Below are positions 35,403-44,078 of a DNA stretch of 64,000 bases, piece by piece. The notes under the pieces are model-generated. The model worked only from the letters and a program-made list of their open reading frames with translations, was not told the origin of the DNA and searched no databases. Within the stretch, counting starts at the first letter, position 1, and each line of letters starts with the position of its first letter. The stretch is from Ktedonobacter sp. SOSP1-85 (GTDB lineage: Bacteria; Chloroflexota; Ktedonobacteria; Ktedonobacterales; Ktedonobacteraceae), in the NCBI RefSeq assembly GCF_016587415.1, contig NZ_BNJI01000001.1, positions 5,185,501 through 5,249,500 of the forward strand. Reading direction: 5' to 3'. A program made the position numbers and the translations under genes.

Positions 35403-35472
35403 TTTGTAGGTGGTATGGTAAAGCCCTGGCAGTCGCAAGCTGCCAGGGCTTTACCATACCACCTACAAACTA
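35400..35472. terminator. 33-bp perfect inverted repeat, bidirectional terminator
   Basis: Arms 35400-35432 and 35440-35472 are perfectly complementary with a 7-base loop. It is the longest such element in the window, starts within the egtD stop codon, and separates it from the convergent gene. Confidence 0.8.
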
Positions 35473-35478
35473 TCTGGC

Positions 35479-36755
35479 TTATTTGAATTGCAGGTCAATG
35501 GTTTGTTGTGGCACAGAGCCAGTAGAGGGCGTATTTAACAGGATAAACGTACAATTGGGGTTGCCATCGGGAATCATAAAAGCGGCAGTACCAGTCACGT
35601 TTGATTGATTAGAGTCGACGCTGGTAGGGACATCACTGTCGCCGTCTGGGGGGCTTGTGGTGTCGCCAGATTGGAGACGCATATAATCGCCATCGTAGCC
35701 AATAAACGTCTTGGAACTGGTGTTATCCATGCGCAGCTTGAGCACGACAAAGCGCTTTCCATTATCGGCCTGTTTGCTCTGGAAGCTCATCTGCAGTGTG
35801 GCGCTGGTAATCGTCCAGGTCACATCGGCATACTGGACATGCTTATTGGGTGTGATCGTCGTTGGCTGGTATTTCGCCACGTCTGCATCGGATTTCAAAG
35901 GAATATCAATCTGGGCTTCAGTGCTCTTGCCCAGGCGCAGGGTCAACTGATCTGGCTTAATATTCGTTGCTACCGGGAAATCAAGCCAGTTATCGCGCTT
36001 GGTCGAGGCATCGGGACCCGAAGATTTTTGCATGGTGCCTGGCGCGATACTATTGCCACCGGGCAGAATCAGATGCGCGACGTCTCCGTAGTAATAATAC
36101 GATCCTTTTGAAGAGGTATTATCCTCTTTCAGGTTTAAGCGCAGCAGGCCCGTCTGATTCCCATTCTCATCACCTGGCAGGCTGTTCGCCTGCTGAACAT
36201 TGGCGATGCTGATGGAGACGCTGGCATAGGTAACGGCCTTGGTATTGAGTGCCGTCGTGATGACTGAACCACCACTGGTGCCTGAGTTATCTGAGCTATT
36301 GCCATTAGAGTTATAGGTAGATGGCGTGCTGCGAGAAGCACTGGTGGCGGCGCCTTTGATCCATTGGAAACCAAGGTATCCCGCTCCGCCACAGAGCGAG
36401 AGTAGCACTAGCAGGATAAGTACCGTTCCGCATCCAATCTGTCGGAGTGCTTTCCCTGATGAAGAGGGTTGGGCCTGAGCGTAGGACGGGACAGGCTGGT
36501 AATTCATAGGCCGTTCATAGGCTTGTTGTGAGATGGCTGGTCCTTGAGAAGGAGGAGGAGGAGGAGGCGTGGGTGTGGGCGAACTCCATTGGGTTGCCTC
36601 CCGCTGGAGATCACGATACTGAAGTTCCCCTGGCGTACGTTCCGTCGGCTTATTGATATCTTCCTCAACGATTGAGCCACAATTTGAGCAGAAGCGCTGT
36701 CCCGCGCCCAGGGGGATCCACACGAGGGGCAGGAACGACCTGGTTGTTGAACCAT
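35479..36755 (-). pseudogene. Zinc-ribbon, single-pass membrane protein gene with a frameshift
   Basis: The likely start is ATG 36755 (AAGGAGA upstream), reading MVQQPGRSCPSCGS. The frame then breaks. One added C in the run 36711-36715 (G on the plus strand) joins it to PLGAGQRFCSNCGS, giving a regular CxxC...CxxC zinc ribbon and a 425-residue protein. After a Pro/Gln-rich linker there is one membrane helix (GCGTVLILLVLLSLCGGAGYL) and an external beta-rich region with two similar halves, like DUF4352-type domains (VSISIANVQQAN...; WTITSATLQMSF...). An alternative start in the second frame would lose half the zinc ribbon. Role unknown. Confidence 0.75.
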
Positions 36756-36982
36756 GGAAGTGTTCTCCTTACATTGTATGAGCATCTATGCGCTTGATAA
36801 AGCGGCGCAAAAAAGACCGTTGTACTATTGAAGTAAAACGTGTTGCCAAAGCGGATGAGAAGTGATCTTACATGATCAACGCTGGTGGACGCATACTTTG
36901 GAGAATGAGAAACACTTCATTCGGCGCGGCGCATAAAAGGGAGCGTGCGCGATTATGTATCCTGGCGCAAAGCCAGCACCAG
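36756..36982. other. Gap between the zinc-ribbon gene and jetD
   Basis: No gene or strong hairpin was recognised. It should contain the promoter of the zinc-ribbon gene, and the end of the Jet operon transcript arrives from the right. Confidence 0.35.
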
Positions 36983-38305
36983 TTAGTCAAATGCTGTGAG
37001 GAGGTGGACGATACCTTCCTGATAGGCCCATTGCTGGTGTGTTTGCAGCGCTTGCACAAGAGGGGCGAAGATGGTGGGGAGCGCCTTGAGTTGGGCTAAC
37101 TCGTGAGCTGGAGCGAGCACGCCACCGACCTGGAGGGCGAGCATATAGGCCGCTGGATCGATGTGCCAGAGGGTGCAGTGGTCAGGATAACGGTCAAGAA
37201 AGTGAGCAGCGATCTGGAGCCCTTTGAGATCGAAGTCGCCACTGTAGTGAAACCGAGAATCGGGCGTGGCTGAGATGAGCTTGTCGAGCAGGGTCAGGGC
37301 CGCCACGCTGGGCCAGCCAGCGGTGCATATGATGGTGGGGGCCTGTGTAGTGCTGGGTTGGTTGTCAATGATTTCCTCGAAGACCTGGGGATTCTCGATG
37401 ATATAGATATCTCTGGTGGCAGCCTGGACCCTGCCCCAATCCCACAGTTGGCGCAGGGTCAGGGGGAGAATGCGCTCTCCCGCGGCGGCGATCATTGGGT
37501 CGGGCGTGCCATCCTGAAAAGATGCGCTAGCAAGGTTGAAGGCGACAACATAGGAGGAGATGGTATCGACCTGCAAGCCGACCTCCATGTAGAGGCGCAG
37601 GGCATCCTCGCGGTTTAGACCGGGTTGGAGTGGTGTATGCGTGAGGTCGCCGAGTGCCAGCAAGAGCAGTCGTCCCGCTGCGCGGTTGGGGTCAAGCATA
37701 TGTGGGTCGCCACTGGTTTGCTGGGCGAAAAGCGCCAGGCGTTGCGGCATGGCCTCACCCGATAACTGGTCGAGGATGCGTGCGATATAGCCAATAATCT
37801 CCAGTTGTCGTGCCTGCTCTTCTGGCCTGGCATTTTTGTAGCGTGAGAAGAGCCATTCTTGCCCATGTGTGCCCTCTGTGAGCCAGGCGCGACCTCGCGC
37901 TGCCTCTGGCAAGGATGCGCGAAGCGCGTCGAGTGCATCTCGAAAGGCCTGTTGGTAGGCGGTCTGGGTGGCACGGCGCTGGTGACGCGTCACCAGCGCG
38001 GAGGCGGGGAAGAAGGCCGCAAGAAGCTCGGGGAGGGTGCAGGCGAAGCCGCTACGCCTGAGCGCATTATCAACGTCGCTCGCCCTGACCTTGAGCGTGG
38101 GGCCTGAAGAAGGGGGCTTGCCGAGAAAACTGGCGATCTCGCGGCGCTCCTGGGGCGTGCTCTCCTCCAGCATGATCTGCCCTCCGACCTGCCCCAGCTC
38201 AAGATATTTGTCGCGTAGTCTGGCGAGCAGGCGCGACAGGCCAGCCTGCGTAAAGAAGACAACTGCCCTCTGGACATTGGCCTGATCGCGCTTGTTCTGC
38301 TCCAT
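36983..38305 (-). CDS. jetD: Wadjet JetD nuclease subunit (DUF2399/Toprim-like)
   Basis: Last gene of a four-gene Wadjet operon. JetD is the Toprim-type nuclease that cleaves plasmid DNA after loop extrusion by the SMC complex. The 440-residue protein belongs to the TIGR02679/DUF2399 group: the Toprim acidic residues appear as Glu304 in YIIENPQVFEE and Asp357/Asp359 in HYSGDFDLKGLQIA. The N-terminal part (about 1-130) is DNA-binding-like and rich in Arg, and TLRQLWDWG is a further conserved segment. It starts 2 bases after the jetC stop. All expected acidic residues are present, so it appears active. Confidence 0.88.
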   Translation of the reverse strand: MEQNKRDQANVQRAVVFFTQAGLSRLLARLRDKYLELGQVGGQIMLEESTPQERREIASFLGKPPSSGPTLKVRASDVDNALRRSGFACTLPELLAAFFPASALVTRHQRRATQTAYQQAFRDALDALRASLPEAARGRAWLTEGTHGQEWLFSRYKNARPEEQARQLEIIGYIARILDQLSGEAMPQRLALFAQQTSGDPHMLDPNRAAGRLLLLALGDLTHTPLQPGLNREDALRLYMEVGLQVDTISSYVVAFNLASASFQDGTPDPMIAAAGERILPLTLRQLWDWGRVQAATRDIYIIENPQVFEEIIDNQPSTTQAPTIICTAGWPSVAALTLLDKLISATPDSRFHYSGDFDLKGLQIAAHFLDRYPDHCTLWHIDPAAYMLALQVGGVLAPAHELAQLKALPTIFAPLVQALQTHQQWAYQEGIVHLLTAFD

Positions 38306-38307
38306 AT

Positions 38308-41300
38308 TTATTCAGCCTGCATACCTGTTTTATCGCTCCAGAATGAGGCGGAGGCGGTGGCTATCGCTGAGCCTTTGTCGTGAATCATCAGGTAGCGCGC
38401 GCTGGCGGGAATTTTGGAGCCCGCGCCACTGACCTGTGGGCCAGTCATGATCCACTGGAAGCCTTGTGATACCAGGAACTCTATGATGCGCTGGGTATTG
38501 CTGGCGCTTACTTTATCAAAGGCCTCGTCGAGCGCGAGGAGGCGAGGGGCGCCAGGGCTGGCGCTGCCATAGAGTGCGCCCAGCGCGGCGAAGAGCGGCA
38601 CATAGAGCGCGAAGAGCTGTTCGGCGCCGCTACGTGTGCCTGCCAGGCGGTCCGTCAGGCGTTGGCGCTGGCCCCCGATGGGCGTCACCCAGACGTCGAA
38701 GTGGAACCACTCGCGATAATCGAAGATCTGCTCCAGGGCCTCCATAAAGTTTAGATCGGGAGACTCTTGCTGACGCAGGCGAACCGCCTCGATCTCGCGG
38801 CGGAATGCGTTCATCAAGGCGTCGCTCTCCTCGTCGGTGAGGGCCTGGGCTGGCTTGCGCAGGAGGCGATGCTGTTGTGCGAGCTGGCTGCCCAGGCGCG
38901 TCTGGTCGTATTCGGCTGGCGGCTTCCATTGCAGGGCGTAGTGTTCGCCAATCATTGGCAGGTTGCTGAGCACAGTGTTGATTTGCTGCACCCATTCCTC
39001 GGCCTCCAGAATATGCATGCGGATGGCCTCGGCGATCTCTTGTAGCAAGAAGTCCTCGAAGAGTTGGCGCTCTTGCTCATCGAGCAGGGTTCTCTGCATC
39101 TCAATGCGCTCGCTCAGGATCTTCAGTAGTTCGATAGGGCGGCTTTGGTTCTCATGGAGGAAATGTACACGCCCCTGCCCGTCGAGGTCTGGCCCATATT
39201 CGAGGAGTTGCGATTGCTCCTGATTGAAGCTCCTCGCAAGGTCGTTATAGGCGTTACGGTACTCGTTTTCGAGTCGTTCTTTACGTTGCGGAACCTCGCT
39301 CTCGGAGAGCGCGCCATTGAGCAGACGGTGCGCGGCTGTCAGCGTGTCAGCCTGGCTGGCGGCTAACAGCGTTTCTACCGGGTAGGCTGTCAGGAGATCG
39401 AGGAAGCGAGCCTGTCTCTGCGCGCGTTCTTCCTGGGCCTCCTGTAAGTGGGCCTCGATCTCTACGAGGTTGCCCTCGATATTCTGGTAGCGCTCGTCGG
39501 CACGGGTGTGTTTTTGCCGGGCCTCATCAAGCTCACCGGTGAGGCTGTCATCGCGCTCACGCAACACGCGTAGCCGTTCGCTCAGTTCCTCGGCATTCGC
39601 GAGCGAGGCCACACGCTGAAACTCTTCCATCTCAGCACGGGCCTGGAGCATCTGTTGGTGTACATGCTCATACAGGCGTGTGCTATTGACCTCGTTCGCC
39701 TGGGCCCGTTCCAGGGTTGCACTGGCCCGCTGGTATTCTTCCCAGCTATGGGCGAGGCTTTGGAAGTGTGTTTGCAGCGAGCTGGCCTGGTTTTTGAGTT
39801 CAATAACGCTGAAGAGCGTGGCCTGGACGCGGCCAGCCTCGCTGGCGAGTGCCGAAACGCCCTGGCTCTCGCGCTCAAGCTGCGCAGTGATGGTGTTATA
39901 ACTTTGCCGCGCCTCTTGCGTGTGCTGGCGTGCCTTCTGATACCGGTCTCTGGCTGTGTGGAGTGTCTTCTGGGTCTGCACGAGTTCAAGGTAGACCTCT
40001 TCCAGGCCGCTCTGGGGGAGGACTTTGCGTAACTGTGTTTGCTTCTCCTGTACCTGCTCAAGTTGTTGTTCATAGGCGAAGAGACGGTTGGTGAACCATT
40101 GAAACTCCTCTTCGAGCTGGGCCTGCTGGCTCTCCAACGCTTCCAGTTCGCGCTGCCGTGTACGCAGGCGTGTCTTGCGCCCAATGTAGCGAGCCTGGCC
40201 CGGACCAGCGTGGCCACTCAGCAACCCATGTATCCACTGGCCGTTGCTCTCCATGCCGTATATATCACTGGAATGCAGTGTGGCGATGATGTCTGCGGTG
40301 AGCGTTTCCCACTGTCCAATAGGTGCCTGGAGAGCGGTGTCAAAACACAGAATATCTCTTGTCTGCGATGCGTGTGTGCGCGGCTGCAAGCGTCTGAGAT
40401 CGAGCCAGCAATCGCTGAGGTCTTCGCTGGCAAGGAGCGTGGCAGCGGCGGCTTGCTGGGAAGGCTGGACGACGAGCGCATTGAGCAGGCCTGCGTCCTC
40501 TAGCGCGGACTCGATACGTCCCGTTTCCTGGTCGTCGCTGCCGGGGGCGAAGTCAAGCAGGGTGTAGAGCGGGAGGGCGGTGATGCCCTGTTCCGCTAGC
40601 CGGGTGCGGGCGCGTATATGCCTCTCTGCGTGTGCTGGCTGGTATTCCGGTTCAGTCTTTTTACGCTCATACAGCTCTTTTAGCACCTGGCGTTCATGTG
40701 TCTTGCCGCCGATGAGGAGGTGCAATTCATGCATCTCGTCCTGTACCTCGGCGGCGGCCTCACTCAGCTCGCGCTCAAGGCGCGCGATGGTCTGGCGATA
40801 GCCACTGAGCAGGGCCGCGAAGCGCTCGACCAGCGTGCCTTCCTGGGCCTCATCGCTCTCCAGGAGGAGCTCCATCTCATCTGCTGTGAAGGTTGCTACT
40901 GAAACTGCGTCATCATTAAGCTTGAAGGTCTCAAGGGCTTGCTCAACCTGCTGTTGTGCCTGGCGGGAGCTGTCGTGGAGCGCCTGGAGATGGCTGCGTA
41001 CCTCATCAAGCTCTTGAAAGCGTGTCGTCTCAAGCTGACGCGCGTTCTGCACTTTGTTATCCAGTTGTGCGCGTTGCTGGTGCAGGGCTTCGAGGCGCTG
41101 GAGCCAGGCAATGCGTTCCTCGGCTGGTGTGCCGAGAAGCGTGGTCACGCCGGAGGGGATTTCGGGCGCGAAGGATGCATTTGTTGCGAAGGCCTTCACC
41201 TGCGCGATAGCGCTCTCGATCTGGATCGCGGCGGTCTCCCAGAGCGCCTTCTCGGCGGCGAGGGTATGCAGTGTACGCAACTGAGCCGCGCTCTCATCCT

Positions 41301-42654
41301 TCATCCGACTGAAGTGTGTCTGCAGGCGTTGGACACTTTGCTCGCTGGCGTTGCTGGCCTGGCGCGCGGCGTCGAGGCTCTGTTGTTGCAGGTTCATCTG
41401 TGAGGTCGCGGCCTGGACGCGCTGGCGTACCGCGACAAGCTGGGTTGCCACCTGGAGACCTTCGCTTGTTTCCAGCGCCCTGATCTGCCCGTGGATTTGT
41501 TGCTGCTCCTCTTGTAGCAATTGTGAACGCTGCCCGGCCTCCGTGCGCTCTTTATCGGCGCGTTCCAGGGAGCGACGAAGGGTGCTCGCCCGGCTCTGGG
41601 CCGCGTCCTCAATTAACTGCGCGCCCTCATATTCGCAGGCCGCCAGTTGTGCGCGGACGCTAGCGAGGTGCTGAAGCGCGCGGTGAAGGCGCTCGGCGGC
41701 GTCGTAGGATTGCTGGACGCGCTCAATCTCGCTCTGGATGGAGTCGATACGTTCGATGGTACCGATGACGCGCGAGGTGGTTTCGCTGGAGATCTTGCGC
41801 AGCGACATTTTTAGATAGTCATGGACGCGCGAGAAGTTGAGCTCGGTGCTTAGATTTGGGCGGCGCAGGATGAGCAGGAGATTGATCAGCTTCTCGAAGT
41901 CCTTGCTATCGTGAAAGCCGAAGAGGTAGCGGGCGACCTGGCGCTCGTATTCAGCCTGCGTCTCGCAGATAATGCCATGCCCTTCGAGCAGTTGTTTGAA
42001 GCGCAAGTGGTCATAGGCGCGCTTCTCGCCCTTATTTTTCGTGTCATAGATAGTATCAAGCTCGTAGCCGAGGCGTGAGCCATCGGTAATCAGGAAGCGC
42101 AGCGCGCGAATGCGCTCGGTAGTGTTGGCGTTGCCAGAGATGCTCAAGCCGATGGTGAGAAAGCGTGTGCTCGTCCGGTCACCGTTCTCCCAGCGTTGGC
42201 GTAGTTCGTCGGCGATGGGTGGCCTGTTTTCATCGCACCACTCAAATTCCAGTGCGATATAGGCTGTGCGGCGCTCGTGCTGGTAGGGGGTGGCCGAATT
42301 GCTGTCGCCAAGTACATAGTATTCGATGCGGCGTTCGCGACCACCAAAGGTATCGAGGCGGTTGGGGCGCAGGTCGCCTTCAAGCGCGAGCGGGAGCGCG
42401 GCGGTCAGCACCGTGGATTTGCCGCTGGCATTTTCGCCTGCCAGAAAGAGGCGACCATGCGGGACTTCAAATTCCTGGCGTCCATAGAGCCAGAAATTGG
42501 TCAGGATGATGCGGCGCAAGCGATAGCCTTCGGGACCGCCTGCCTGTGCCTGGAGGACCTCGACAAAGCGTGTGACCTGGTTTGTAAGCGCATCTTCCGA
42601 GTTCTCATCGAGCGTCGCTGTCCATTCGGTGAGCTGGTCGAATGTTTCTTGCAT
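38308..42654 (-). CDS. jetC: Wadjet JetC SMC-like ATPase
   Basis: Large SMC/MukB-like ATPase, 1448 residues, that extrudes DNA loops with JetA and JetB. The Walker A motif GENASGKST is at residues 73-81. Very long coiled-coil arms fill about 240-630 and 800-1200 around a hinge-like centre. Near the C terminus are the signature segment GTRSGAEQLFALYVPLF and the Walker B LLALDEAFDKVS, which has the Asp-Glu pair. The family resembles TIGR02680, which accompanies DUF2397, DUF2398 and DUF2399 proteins. An ATG at 42654 with GAGGAAAG upstream is chosen; a GTG at 42672 overlapping the jetB stop is possible. Confidence 0.92.
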   Translation of the reverse strand: MQETFDQLTEWTATLDENSEDALTNQVTRFVEVLQAQAGGPEGYRLRRIILTNFWLYGRQEFEVPHGRLFLAGENASGKSTVLTAALPLALEGDLRPNRLDTFGGRERRIEYYVLGDSNSATPYQHERRTAYIALEFEWCDENRPPIADELRQRWENGDRTSTRFLTIGLSISGNANTTERIRALRFLITDGSRLGYELDTIYDTKNKGEKRAYDHLRFKQLLEGHGIICETQAEYERQVARYLFGFHDSKDFEKLINLLLILRRPNLSTELNFSRVHDYLKMSLRKISSETTSRVIGTIERIDSIQSEIERVQQSYDAAERLHRALQHLASVRAQLAACEYEGAQLIEDAAQSRASTLRRSLERADKERTEAGQRSQLLQEEQQQIHGQIRALETSEGLQVATQLVAVRQRVQAATSQMNLQQQSLDAARQASNASEQSVQRLQTHFSRMKDESAAQLRTLHTLAAEKALWETAAIQIESAIAQVKAFATNASFAPEIPSGVTTLLGTPAEERIAWLQRLEALHQQRAQLDNKVQNARQLETTRFQELDEVRSHLQALHDSSRQAQQQVEQALETFKLNDDAVSVATFTADEMELLLESDEAQEGTLVERFAALLSGYRQTIARLERELSEAAAEVQDEMHELHLLIGGKTHERQVLKELYERKKTEPEYQPAHAERHIRARTRLAEQGITALPLYTLLDFAPGSDDQETGRIESALEDAGLLNALVVQPSQQAAAATLLASEDLSDCWLDLRRLQPRTHASQTRDILCFDTALQAPIGQWETLTADIIATLHSSDIYGMESNGQWIHGLLSGHAGPGQARYIGRKTRLRTRQRELEALESQQAQLEEEFQWFTNRLFAYEQQLEQVQEKQTQLRKVLPQSGLEEVYLELVQTQKTLHTARDRYQKARQHTQEARQSYNTITAQLERESQGVSALASEAGRVQATLFSVIELKNQASSLQTHFQSLAHSWEEYQRASATLERAQANEVNSTRLYEHVHQQMLQARAEMEEFQRVASLANAEELSERLRVLRERDDSLTGELDEARQKHTRADERYQNIEGNLVEIEAHLQEAQEERAQRQARFLDLLTAYPVETLLAASQADTLTAAHRLLNGALSESEVPQRKERLENEYRNAYNDLARSFNQEQSQLLEYGPDLDGQGRVHFLHENQSRPIELLKILSERIEMQRTLLDEQERQLFEDFLLQEIAEAIRMHILEAEEWVQQINTVLSNLPMIGEHYALQWKPPAEYDQTRLGSQLAQQHRLLRKPAQALTDEESDALMNAFRREIEAVRLRQQESPDLNFMEALEQIFDYREWFHFDVWVTPIGGQRQRLTDRLAGTRSGAEQLFALYVPLFAALGALYGSASPGAPRLLALDEAFDKVSASNTQRIIEFLVSQGFQWIMTGPQVSGAGSKIPASARYLMIHDKGSAIATASASFWSDKTGMQAE

Positions 42655-42668
42655 AAATATTTCTTTCC

Positions 42669-44051
42669 TCACTCCAATCCGGGTAGGGTCGTGGAACGTG
42701 TTTTTTGGGCGCGCTTCGAGTTGGCTTTTGCGCGCCCGCGAGTGGTTGTCGTGACCTCCGGGCCTGGCTTCTCATAGGTAGCGGCATAGCGGGCGGCGGT
42801 TGGCAGGATAAGCAGTTGCCCCTCCTCGTCGGGGCCGCGTAGCAGGCCGACCTGGCGCATCTTCTTGTACACATCTTGCAGTAGCACGCGTGAACTTTTG
42901 CTGCGAGCCTCGTTGCCCCAGTTCTCGCCATATTGTTCGCGCACACTATACAGGAGCGCGCTCATATCTTCGACGGAGACATGCAGGCACCCAAAGGCAT
43001 CGGGCGGGGACCACGCACTGGTCTCGACCTGCTTGCGGATAGCCTGGCAGAGCAGGAGCGTAATCTGGTCATTGGTGCCATAGAGGGAAAAGGGGGCGAT
43101 AGGCCCCAGCGCCATGCCGCTCGCGCGTACGATACAGGCATAATCACGCTGGATATCCAGCAGCCAGCCAAAGGTATCAAGAAGCTCATTGGCAACGCTG
43201 TCGGCGTGCGTAAGCAGCTCGGCGAAGGCGGAGGGATCATCGAAGCGGAAGAGCGTGGGGCCGAGCAGAAGAACCCGCCAGGCGCGTACGAGGGCGGGCG
43301 ACCTTGTCATGTCCGTGAGTAAGGCTGGTTGGAGCGCCGTAGCTGGATCGGACAGGTGTGCTGCCGCGCTCTTGACGGTCTGTGGATTGAGCGCGGCCAC
43401 CAGTGAGCGTGCCACGGGTGTAAACTCGTAGAGGACATCGGCATTTCCTGCCTGCTCCACCCATTCCCGTGTCTGTCCATCGACGAGCTGGAGTCCTCCC
43501 AGGTCCTCCAGGTAGTGGAGCGCGCGCTGCATACTATAACGGTCGGCTGCCCTGCGAAAATCGAATGGTTCCTCACCATCGAGACCGAGTGCCGACTGTT
43601 CCTGAACCTGCTCGGCCAGTTGCGAAAGCAGGAATTGTAGCTCATTGCCGCGACCCGTCAGTTGCCGATTCTCGGAGTACCAGAGTAGCCAGGTCAGGCA
43701 GGCAAAATCCTTGGGCTCCTTCAGCCGTTCGTAGAGATAGCCAGGAGTGAGGGCATTGAGATGGCGCTCCAGGCGGATTACACTGCTATTGCGCTGAATG
43801 CGCCAGCCTGTATGCTGATCATGCCATGCCTGCAAGGTATAGTAATGATGTTGTACCAGGCGGAACAGGTCGCCTTGATGGGAGTGAATAACCTCTTTCT
43901 CCATCAACGTCACGTGGGCCTTGAGCAGATCCGCCGTCATGGTTGCCCAGCGAATGCGGTGATTTACCACGTTGGTGGGGCGTTGTTCTCCCTGGGCTGG
44001 CTCTATGCCTTCGCCTATTGGGATGTCTTGCTGAACTTCAGTCTCTTGCAT
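42669..44051 (-). CDS. jetB: Wadjet JetB (MukE-like, DUF2398 family)
   Basis: A 460-residue protein matching the TIGR02678/DUF2398 pattern: a winged-helix-rich KITE-type subunit that joins the kleisin to the SMC heads. Recognisable parts are RIRWATMTADLLKAHVTL at the start, FACLTWLLWYSENRQLTGRG, FDFRRAADRYSMQRALHYLE and the LGGLQLVDGQTREWVEQAG segment. The C terminus is basic (TTTRGRAKANSKRAQKTRS). It follows jetA by 27 bases and overlaps the GTG alternative start of jetC by a few bases. AGGA lies 8 bases before the ATG. Confidence 0.85.
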   Translation of the reverse strand: MQETEVQQDIPIGEGIEPAQGEQRPTNVVNHRIRWATMTADLLKAHVTLMEKEVIHSHQGDLFRLVQHHYYTLQAWHDQHTGWRIQRNSSVIRLERHLNALTPGYLYERLKEPKDFACLTWLLWYSENRQLTGRGNELQFLLSQLAEQVQEQSALGLDGEEPFDFRRAADRYSMQRALHYLEDLGGLQLVDGQTREWVEQAGNADVLYEFTPVARSLVAALNPQTVKSAAAHLSDPATALQPALLTDMTRSPALVRAWRVLLLGPTLFRFDDPSAFAELLTHADSVANELLDTFGWLLDIQRDYACIVRASGMALGPIAPFSLYGTNDQITLLLCQAIRKQVETSAWSPPDAFGCLHVSVEDMSALLYSVREQYGENWGNEARSKSSRVLLQDVYKKMRQVGLLRGPDEEGQLLILPTAARYAATYEKPGPEVTTTTRGRAKANSKRAQKTRSTTLPGLE

Positions 44052-44078
44052 GCTCTCTATCCTGTGTGGATGCTTGTT

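Noticed and set aside
36504..36785. Separate 93-codon gene overlapping the zinc-ribbon gene
   Set aside because: Only its first about 16 residues from MVQQ are meaningful, and they complete the zinc ribbon of the overlapping frame, so it is better explained by a frameshift.
40039..41403. Several plus-strand frames of about 150 codons inside jetC
   Set aside because: They are antisense to the coiled-coil coding part, whose biased codons leave opposite frames open; none has family features.
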